Assembly: GCA_023511325.1 (NCBI GenBank)
Contig: JAIMBU010000169.1
Location: forward strand, 1 to 6,429
Direction: 5' to 3'
DNA: 6,429 nucleotides
From: Gorillibacterium sp.
GTDB taxonomy: Bacteria > Bacillota > Bacilli > Paenibacillales > NBRC-103111
Positions 5,884 to 6,429 of the stretch are shown here, piece after piece (position 1 is the stretch's first letter; each line of letters opens with the position of its first letter). Both the position numbers and the translations under genes were made by a program. The notes under the pieces were generated by a model. The model saw only the letters and a list, made by a program, of their open reading frames with translations. It was not told where the DNA came from and searched no databases.

Positions 5884-5890
5884 CTCCTCC
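5884..5890 (-). promoter_or_regulatory. Ribosome binding site that fixes the membrane-protein start
   Basis: The minus strand reads GGAGGAG six bases before the ATG at 5875-5877. An in-frame TTG at 5892-5890 would extend the protein by five residues (MEELL), but those codons are the Shine-Dalgarno sequence itself, so the shorter 162-residue product is more likely. Confidence 0.8.
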
Positions 5891-5946
5891 AAACGGGTAT
5901 GGTCAGTGAATCTACATTTCAGTTTAGCGGAAAACGCAAGAAATAT

Positions 5947-6429
5947 CTAGTAGGTTCCCTTATTATGACGAACTCGTCCAATTAGCGTGCCTGTTAAAAC
6001 AACAATGATTGCCAACATATAAGGCAAAATCGTAAGTGATCTATTGGTTTGAGTGAACAAATCAATAGTTGCTTTATCTGATATTAGCATCCCACCCGCT
6101 GTATAGCCTAATATAGCTGCGCCAATATGCACCAACAATGGAAAACGTTTAAGTAGTCGCGTAATAAGCGAACTTCCCCAGACGATCAAGGGAATACTCA
6201 ACCCAATCCCCAGCACAATGACCTGCAAGTTATTATCAGCGGCGGCGGCAACAGCTAGAACATTATCCAGACTCATCACGAAATCTGCAATAATGATAAT
6301 CAGTACGGCTTTACCCAACGTAGTGGCTTCCTGCACCTGACTGTTGTGCCCCTCATCCGCAAGAAGCTTAATCGCAATGTAGATCAGTAGAACAGCACCG
6401 CCTGCTTTAATAAAGGGAAAGGATAACAG
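5947..6429 (-). CDS. TerC family integral membrane protein, C-terminal part (cut by the right edge)
   Basis: The frame is open from the right edge to a TAG at 5947-5949, giving 160 visible residues; the true start lies outside. A GTG at 6334-6336 occurs in frame, but 31 further codons upstream continue the same membrane-protein pattern (ending KLLADEGHNSQ), so it is probably not the start. The hallmark is IIIADFVMSLDNVLAVAAAA at visible residues 45-64, with the conserved acids D49 and D55 and N56 of the TerC fold. Further helices follow, including IVLGIGLSIPLIVWGSSLI and a glycine-rich GYTAGGMLISD segment, and the protein ends GRVRHNKGTY. It most resembles the YjbE-like branch. TerC proteins in Bacillales are implicated in manganese export or loading of secreted metalloenzymes, and several are controlled by yybP-ykoY manganese riboswitches. 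Any such element would be beyond the right edge. Metal identity is inferred from the family only. Confidence 0.88.
   Translation of the reverse strand: MLSFPFIKAGGAVLLIYIAIKLLADEGHNSQVQEATTLGKAVLIIIIADFVMSLDNVLAVAAAADNNLQVIVLGIGLSIPLIVWGSSLITRLLKRFPLLVHIGAAILGYTAGGMLISDKATIDLFTQTNRSLTILPYMLAIIVVLTGTLIGRVRHNKGTY

Noticed and set aside
5911..5939. TTGCGT, 17 bases, TGTAGA on the minus strand as a promoter for the membrane-protein gene
   Set aside because: The -10 matches the consensus at only 3 of 6 positions; with no terminator after the TerC gene, read-through is the simpler explanation.

Overview
The window looks like ordinary chromosomal DNA of a spore-forming, low-to-moderate-GC Gram-positive bacterium, most likely Paenibacillus or a close relative. 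The reasons are a YhcN/YlaJ-type sporulation lipoprotein, a PIN-PhoH ATPase of the YlaK type, TypA/BipA, purine-rich AGGAGG-like ribosome binding sites, and short U-tailed intrinsic terminators. In Bacillus subtilis typA (ylaG), ylaJ and ylaK lie in one chromosomal neighbourhood. Here the same genes are kept together but their order and orientation differ. The genus is inferred, not proven.

Layout from left to right. Positions 1-677 (minus) hold the N-terminal part of an extracellular solute-binding protein, cut by the left edge and starting at TTG. A strong terminator at 736-776 ends the PIN-PhoH gene at 786-2117 (minus). An 85-bp divergent region separates this from the YhcN/YlaJ-like lipoprotein at 2203-2781 (plus), and contains a candidate sigma-G promoter. 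A near-perfect terminator hairpin at 2810-2842 sits between convergent genes and includes the stop codon of the next gene, a small FMN-binding split-barrel protein at 2831-3283 (minus). TypA/BipA follows at 3385-5220 (minus), with a 168-bp upstream region holding a good sigma-A promoter, an inverted repeat around its -10 box and a terminator-like hairpin. Next come a six-helix membrane protein with two LiaI/LiaF-like halves at 5389-5877 (minus) and a TerC-family membrane protein at 5947-6429 (minus), cut by the right edge.

The genes do not form one pathway. TypA (ribosome assembly and stress adaptation) and PhoH (RNA-linked ATPase/nuclease) are housekeeping or stress functions. The lipoprotein belongs to the spore, TerC is a metal-handling membrane protein, and the solute-binding protein probably begins an ABC uptake cluster to the left. 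I found no mobile elements, CRISPR arrays, tRNA or rRNA genes, phage genes or defence systems. The most interesting non-coding stretch is the typA leader. The most interesting protein-level feature is the apparent internal duplication in the membrane protein at 5389-5877.
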